Assembly: GCA_027036755.1 (NCBI GenBank)
Contig: JALWDV010000032.1
Location: 1 to 18,335, forward strand
Direction: 5' to 3'
Origin: Anaerolineae bacterium
GTDB taxonomy: Bacteria; Chloroflexota; Anaerolineae; J102
DNA length: 18,335 nucleotides
A program made the translations under genes and the position numbers. Below, piece after piece: positions 15,061-18,335 of the stretch. Each line of letters begins with the position of its first letter. The stretch's first letter is position 1. Below the pieces are notes generated by a model that had not been told where the DNA came from, did no database searches, and worked only from the letters and a program-made list of their open reading frames with translations.

Positions 15061-15209
15061 CTGCACTGAAAAAACCTTCAACACGGAGGCACAGAGCGCA
15101 CGGAGGAAGAAAAAGGTGAGATTTGGAGAGGAATTTCTCTGTGAACTACCACTATTTCCTCCGTGTCCTCCGTGTCTCTGTGGTGAAATGACCTTTTTGC
15201 AGTGGAGTC
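15059..15209. repeat. Dispersed hairpin element, copy 2 (CACGGAG family)
   Basis: Nearly identical to 8324-8475 over about 150 bp, with only scattered substitutions and a one-base indel near the left end. GATATT precedes (15053-15058) and follows (15210-15215) it. Confidence 0.85.
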
Positions 15210-15298
15210 GATATTGGATATTGGGTGTTGGGTGTTGCGTCGGACTGTCAGCGCCTAATATCCAATATCAAATACCCTACCCAATATCTGTTCTCTTC

Positions 15299-16714
15299 TC
15301 ACGCCGGTTGGATGAGCGGAAAATACCCCTGCTTCGATGCGCCTTTGACGATTTTTCCGATGCCGTTTTCGCCCGGAACCCAATCGCGGTGAGAGCATTC
15401 CAGCCGGTAGCCGACATCGGTGCTGAAGCTGCCCACAGCTTTGCGGGGCCAGTCGCGCACGGGCGCGCGCAGCAGGTTGCGAGCGCCCCGCCAGGCGATG
15501 CCGCGCCAGCCATAGAGCTTGCGGGCCAGCCAGTCGTAGCCTTTGGCCAGCTCCTCGGGCGTCATCTGTTTGGGATAGTAAGTAACGTGGTTGGTGTCGT
15601 ACAACGACCAGGGGATGCCGGGGATGAGGCGGTTTTCCTTCACCCACTGGGCCCGCTGGGGCGTGCCCACATAGGGCGTGAGGATGGTGATGCTGACGCC
15701 ATCCAGGCCGCTTTCGCGGATGAAATCATAGGTGCTCTGGAAAATCTCGGGCGTGTCGCCATCGAAGCCGAAGACGAAGAGCCCCACCACGCCCACACCC
15801 GCGTCGTGGATGCGACCGATGACCTGCTGATAGCGTTCGAGGTTGCCCTTGGCCTTGCCGCCCAGCTCTTTGCGATTGTTGGGATTGGCGCTCTCGAAGC
15901 CGATGAAGAGCTTGTCGAGATGGGCCTCCCGGGCCAGTTTCAGCAGGTCGGGATGATCCGCAGTGAGCTGTTCGGCCTGAGCGGTCCAGCCGTGCAGAGG
16001 CAGTTTGCGCAGGGCCTTGAACAGCTCCTCCATGTAGTCGGGGTTCAGGCGGAAGTTGAGGCCGAAGTTGTCATCGGTGAGGAAGAAGCGCTTGAGCTTG
16101 CGACGCTCGATCTCCTCCACCACCGCATCCACCGGGCGTAGGCGCATCACCCGGCCCGAAACGCGGATGGCCGTGCAGAAGGTGCAGTTGCGGGGGCAGC
16201 CCCGGGTGATCTCCATGTAGGGCGTCCAGTAGTTGCGATTTTCATCCACCTGCTGCAACACCCGGTCGGTGATGGGCTTGAGATCATCGAGATTGGCCCA
16301 TTCTTCATCCACATAACTTGGTTTGAGCTGGCCCCGGTCGAAATCCTCGATCATCTGCGGCCAGGTGCGGTAGGCTTCGCCTACGGCGATGCTATCGGCC
16401 CAGCCCAGCACATCATCGGGGGCCAGGGTGGCGTGCGTGCCGCCGATGACCACGGTGGCCCCGCGGGCGTGCAGGCGTTCCGTCAGCCAGCGGGCGCGGT
16501 CGATCTGCAATGTCTTGGCGGTGATGCCCACCAGATCATTCGGCCCGATCTCCGCGAAGGGAACCGGGCGCAGGTCTTCATCGATGATTTCGACGGGAAT
16601 CTCATCGGGAACCAGGGAGGCCAGACGCATGAGGGTGTAGGGGGCCATGGTGGCCTTGCCCATCACCCGACCGTCTCGCCCCGGCTGGATGAGATAGATT
16701 TTATGTAATGACAT
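15299..16714 (-). CDS. B12-binding-domain radical SAM protein with DUF4070-like C-terminus
   Basis: 471 residues from ATG 16714 (MSLHKIYLIQPG). The frame extends to a GTG at 16777, but that extra part runs into the GTAACCACC repeat, so the shorter start is preferred; neither has a strong ribosome binding site. The N-terminal cobalamin-binding-like domain includes VVIGGTHATLAPDDVL (88-103) and DSIAVGEAYRTWPQMIEDF. The radical SAM core has C173-x3-C177-x2-C180 (RGCPRNCTFC), FFLTDDNFG and GLFVFGFDGDT. Near the end, WSLYDTNHVTYYPKQMTPEEL and YGWRGIAWRG follow the pattern of DUF4070 tails found in hopanoid-type B12 radical SAM enzymes. This suggests a lipid or isoprenoid substrate, but that is inference only. 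Confidence 0.92.
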   Translation of the reverse strand: MSLHKIYLIQPGRDGRVMGKATMAPYTLMRLASLVPDEIPVEIIDEDLRPVPFAEIGPNDLVGITAKTLQIDRARWLTERLHARGATVVIGGTHATLAPDDVLGWADSIAVGEAYRTWPQMIEDFDRGQLKPSYVDEEWANLDDLKPITDRVLQQVDENRNYWTPYMEITRGCPRNCTFCTAIRVSGRVMRLRPVDAVVEEIERRKLKRFFLTDDNFGLNFRLNPDYMEELFKALRKLPLHGWTAQAEQLTADHPDLLKLAREAHLDKLFIGFESANPNNRKELGGKAKGNLERYQQVIGRIHDAGVGVVGLFVFGFDGDTPEIFQSTYDFIRESGLDGVSITILTPYVGTPQRAQWVKENRLIPGIPWSLYDTNHVTYYPKQMTPEELAKGYDWLARKLYGWRGIAWRGARNLLRAPVRDWPRKAVGSFSTDVGYRLECSHRDWVPGENGIGKIVKGASKQGYFPLIQPA

Positions 16715-16786
16715 GAATGATGTTGGGCGGGGGCGGGGAGGAGATTGAGGAATTATGGAATTTTTGGTAACCACCAAGGTCTCATC

Positions 16787-16928
16787 GTAACTACTAACGT
16801 ACCCCGGTTAACTAACCACAAAGGGCACAAAGGCACTAAGAACACGAAGAAAAAATGTATAAATTTCCCTTTGTGCCTTTGTGTCTTAGTGTTCTTAGTG
16901 GTTTTCGGGTGACAACCTTAGTAGTTAC
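16787..16928. mobile_element. MITE-like element B (CACAAAG hairpin with GTAACT ends)
   Basis: GTAACTACTAACGTAC (16787-16802) and AACCTTAGTAGTTAC (16914-16928) are inverted ends. Between them ACCACAAAGGGCACAAAGG...CACTAAG units (16814-16850) face CCCTTTGTGCCTTTGTG...CTTAGTGG (16867-16903). Total length is 142 bp, with no coding capacity. The arms differ in sequence from element A, but the ends match. Confidence 0.65.
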
Positions 16929-17049
16929 ACGAAGACACGAAGAAAGGCGAAGGAGCGAAGTGTTTTTCTTTATTTTTCCTTCGCGTCTTCAAAAAACTTC
17001 GAGCCTTCGTGGCTTTTTGAGGCTTGAAGTCGAGTACGTTAGCAGTTAC
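16928..17049. mobile_element. MITE-like element C, left-truncated copy of element A
   Basis: 122 bp that align with 14905-15026 without gaps and with about ten differences by eye, including the right end GTACGTTAGCAGTTAC. Its left end is replaced by the right end of element B, so one element was inserted into or recombined with the other. Confidence 0.7.
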
Positions 17050-17085
17050 TTTTTGAGACTTAAAGACGTGTACGTTGGCGGTTAC
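17050..17085. repeat. Truncated right end of the GTAACT-type element
   Basis: GACTTAAAGACGTG followed by GTACGTTGGCGGTTAC (17070-17085) repeats the last part of elements A and C immediately after element C. Confidence 0.5.
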
Positions 17086-17123
17086 GATTTTTGCGTCGCT
17101 ACATTCGAACCTCGAACGGAAAA

Positions 17124-17330
17124 CTATCCCAAATTATCGATGTATTGCTGAAGCTGGCGTGGATGGAACTTGATGTAGTCGTCGGGGATGATTTGCGCCA
17201 TCTCCTCTTCGGTCAGGCGCATGCCCAGGATTTCCAGGGCGTCCTCGGGCGATTCGCCATAGGCCAGTTTGTTCTTGCCATTCTTCATCTTGAAGAGATA
17301 CATGTTGGTGGGATGATCGAAGCTGCTCAT
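17124..17330 (-). CDS. Small protein of unknown function between radical SAM genes
   Basis: 68 residues, soluble, no cysteine, no signal peptide or membrane helix. The N-terminal third (NMYLFKMKNGKNKLAYGESPEDALEIL, residues 9-35) looks like a short beta-hairpin followed by a helix; the rest is acidic and helical with a QQYIDNLG end. Codon use fits the neighbouring genes. There is only a weak GGAA near the ATG at 17330. It lies on the same strand as and between two radical SAM genes, with repeat-rich spacers on both sides. It could be an adaptor, a carrier or a precursor peptide for these enzymes, but no family motif shows which; I do not recognise it. Confidence 0.65.
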   Translation of the reverse strand: MSSFDHPTNMYLFKMKNGKNKLAYGESPEDALEILGMRLTEEEMAQIIPDDYIKFHPRQLQQYIDNLG

Positions 17331-17333
17331 TTC

Positions 17334-17366
17334 CAGTGTTCAGTATTCAGTGTTCAGTAATCAGTT
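17334..17366. repeat. TTCAG-type short tandem repeat
   Basis: CAGTGTTCAGTATTCAGTGTTCAG-like units (about 8-9 bp) directly precede the start of the 68-residue gene. A shorter similar run lies at about 13154-13170. Confidence 0.5.
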
Positions 17367-17389
17367 GGGGCCATACAGTTCACATGTCA

Positions 17390-17413
17390 AACCTTGAAGG
17401 TTGGCAACGCCAA
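17390..17413. repeat. Two abutting small palindromes
   Basis: AACCTTGAAGGTT (17390-17402) is a perfect palindrome around one base and resembles the AACCTGACAGGTT ends at 13212. TTGGCAACGCCAA (17401-17413) forms a second small stem. Confidence 0.5.
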
Positions 17414-17431
17414 CAGGCGACATGCCGGACT

Positions 17432-17487
17432 GTCAAACGTCAAGCGTCAAACGTCAAGACATGCCGCATGACGTTTGACGCATGACG
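17432..17487. repeat. GTCAAACGTCAAG direct repeats with a 13-bp inverted repeat
   Basis: GTCAAACGTCAAGC is followed by GTCAAACGTCAAG, and GCGTCAAACGTCA (17444-17456) has its exact reverse complement at 17469-17481, giving a 13-bp stem with a 12-base loop. Confidence 0.65.
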
Positions 17488-17498
17488 TGAGACGGCAT

Positions 17499-17525
17499 AA
17501 ATGGCCGCCGTTGCTTCGGCGGGCG
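17499..17525 (-). terminator. Possible weak terminator after the right-hand radical SAM gene
   Basis: CCGCCG (17505-17510) pairs with CGGCGG (17517-17522). On the minus strand the hairpin is followed by CCATTTAT, a poor U-run; on the plus strand by CGTTTT. It is about 35 bases past the stop of the minus-strand gene. Confidence 0.35.
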
Positions 17526-17559
17526 TTTTCTCACAGCGGCCTGTGTTGTTACAATCAGT

Positions 17560-18335
17560 TTACGCCTTGACCAGTGCGCCGCTGTAAAGCTCTGCGCCGT
17601 GCATGACGGTGTCCAGGCCCTTGTTGACCTCGTCATCATATTTGCCGGCGATGAGGTCGCGGTAGAAGTCGTAATCGATGCCCTTGACCTTCTCATCGCC
17701 CGGATAGCGATGGTAATTGTCCTTGGACATCAGGCTCTTGCCCTCGGCGATGAGCTGATAGCCCAGAGCCGAGCCCGGATAGGGCGCATAGAAGGAGATG
17801 GAGGGCATGACCCGCTTCATGGTCTTGAGCATGCGCATGGTCTTGAATGCGTCCTCGCGGCTCTCGCCGGGGATGCCCAGCATGATGTTGGACCAGAACA
17901 CGGGCGGCTGTTCGCCTTTGGCTTCCAGCTCGTCGCCCAGGCGATTAACCAGATCGATGACGAAAAAGTTCTCCTCCTCGGTGACTTCTTTGTTCAGAAT
18001 TTTGAGGACGCGATCGCTGCCCGATTCGAAACCGATGGAGATGGTGCGCCAGTTGGTCTCTTTGACCAGCTCGATGAAGAGCTCGGGCCATTGCACCACG
18101 GTGTCGGCCCGGGCCGCGGCCCAATAAGTCCAGCGTTTTGTCTTGCGCGGATACTTCTCCAGCCATTCTTCCAGCCAGCTCGGGTTCTGGAAGAACATGG
18201 AATCGTGGATGACCACTGAGCCGACCCCGTATTTTCGGTCAAGATAGTTCAATTCGTCAATTACCATATCCACCGGGCGACGCCCCATCAACGGAATGTA
18301 GGAGCTTTCGTTGCAGAAGACGCACTTCCAGGGGC
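17560..18335 (-). CDS. Radical SAM protein, probably B12-binding class (partial, N-terminus beyond right edge)
   Basis: The minus frame stays open from 17560 to the window edge, giving 257 visible residues. Its first complete residues are PWKCVFCNES, and the incomplete codon before them (xGC) is compatible with the first cysteine, so the window cuts the protein at its CxxxCxxC motif. Downstream are VVIHDSMFFQNPSWLEEWL, SIGFESGSDRVLKILNKEV, NIMLGIPGESREDAFKTM and FYAPYPGSALGYQL, all usual in B12-binding radical SAM enzymes. A cobalamin-binding domain is expected outside the window but not seen. Internal TTG/ATG codons near 18288-18291 are not the start. Its substrate is unknown; it heads the visible minus-strand radical SAM series. 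Confidence 0.88.
   Translation of the reverse strand, partial: PWKCVFCNESSYIPLMGRRPVDMVIDELNYLDRKYGVGSVVIHDSMFFQNPSWLEEWLEKYPRKTKRWTYWAAARADTVVQWPELFIELVKETNWRTISIGFESGSDRVLKILNKEVTEEENFFVIDLVNRLGDELEAKGEQPPVFWSNIMLGIPGESREDAFKTMRMLKTMKRVMPSISFYAPYPGSALGYQLIAEGKSLMSKDNYHRYPGDEKVKGIDYDFYRDLIAGKYDDEVNKGLDTVMHGAELYSGALVKA

Larger units (their letters stand above)
14824..15298. other. Spacer filled by two nested repeat elements and a 9-bp tandem array
   Basis: This 475-bp spacer between two radical SAM genes holds no gene. It consists of a TATTGGATA array split by the GTAACT element (14873-15026) and the CACGGAG element (15059-15209), with an inverted stretch of the same array at about 15257-15290. 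Confidence 0.75.
16715..17123. other. Spacer filled by MITE-like elements
   Basis: No gene. From left to right it holds GGTAACCACCAAGGT (16766-16780), element B (16787-16928), element C (16928-17049) and a truncated right end (17050-17085). The remainder to 17123 is unremarkable. Confidence 0.7.

Noticed and set aside
16855..17151. Plus-strand 98-residue frame rich in RRHEERR and FFIFPS
   Set aside because: It is a translation of the hairpin elements; the same peptide pattern appears at 14901-15119, as expected for a repeat.
14855..17487. CRISPR-like array
   Set aside because: The repeats are palindromic or tandem without unique spacers of constant length, and no cas gene is present.

Overview
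The window looks like a chromosomal segment of a GC-rich bacterium rich in short intergenic repeats. I infer Chloroflexota (Anaerolineae-like), from the mix of B12-binding radical SAM genes, hairpin-filled spacers and a secreted fucosidase. The sequence alone does not prove this, and I see no rRNA, tRNA, CRISPR array or intact transposase.

Left part (1-7540). A minus-strand gene open at the left edge encodes a secreted GH29 alpha-L-fucosidase with a PT-rich linker and the start of a discoidin/F-type lectin-like domain. After about 1 kb with no supportable gene comes a tightly packed plus-strand run: upp (uracil phosphoribosyltransferase), a dCMP deaminase, a 60-residue single-pass membrane protein, a 636-residue pentameric ligand-gated ion channel (ELIC/DeCLIC-like) with two extra tandem beta-sandwich-type domains at its N-terminus, and acs (acetyl-CoA synthetase). 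A clear terminator follows acs. The small membrane protein and the channel overlap by one base (TAATG), so they are probably translationally coupled.

Middle part (7541-11608). A 45-residue SEC-C zinc-motif protein converges on an orphan aconitase-X swivel-domain gene. Then come an SbcD/Mre11-type nuclease with no SbcC beside it and an SDR closely resembling type-2 3-hydroxyacyl-CoA dehydrogenase. The spacers hold at least two families of dispersed palindromic elements. One family (8324-8475 and 15059-15209) is bounded by short direct repeats that look like target-site duplications. The other is a 101-bp hairpin core present twice (9922 and 11298), plus a collapsed third copy at 10995.

Right part (11609-18335). 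All six genes lie on the minus strand: a DUF1905-type small protein, a radical SAM/SPASM protein, two B12-binding radical SAM proteins, a 68-residue protein of unknown function, and a fourth radical SAM protein truncated by the right edge exactly at its CxxxCxxC motif. Every spacer of more than 200 bp here is packed with palindromes. They include MITE-like elements sharing a GTAACTRCTAASGT terminal motif, a 9-bp tandem array apparently interrupted by two such elements, and smaller inverted repeats. The cluster looks like a tailoring pathway for a lipid, cofactor, glycan or peptide, but its substrate cannot be named from the sequence.

Most interesting items: the channel with its coupled small membrane protein inside a pyrimidine-salvage/acs gene run; the four-radical-SAM cluster with its small partner; and the nested CACRRAG-type hairpin elements.
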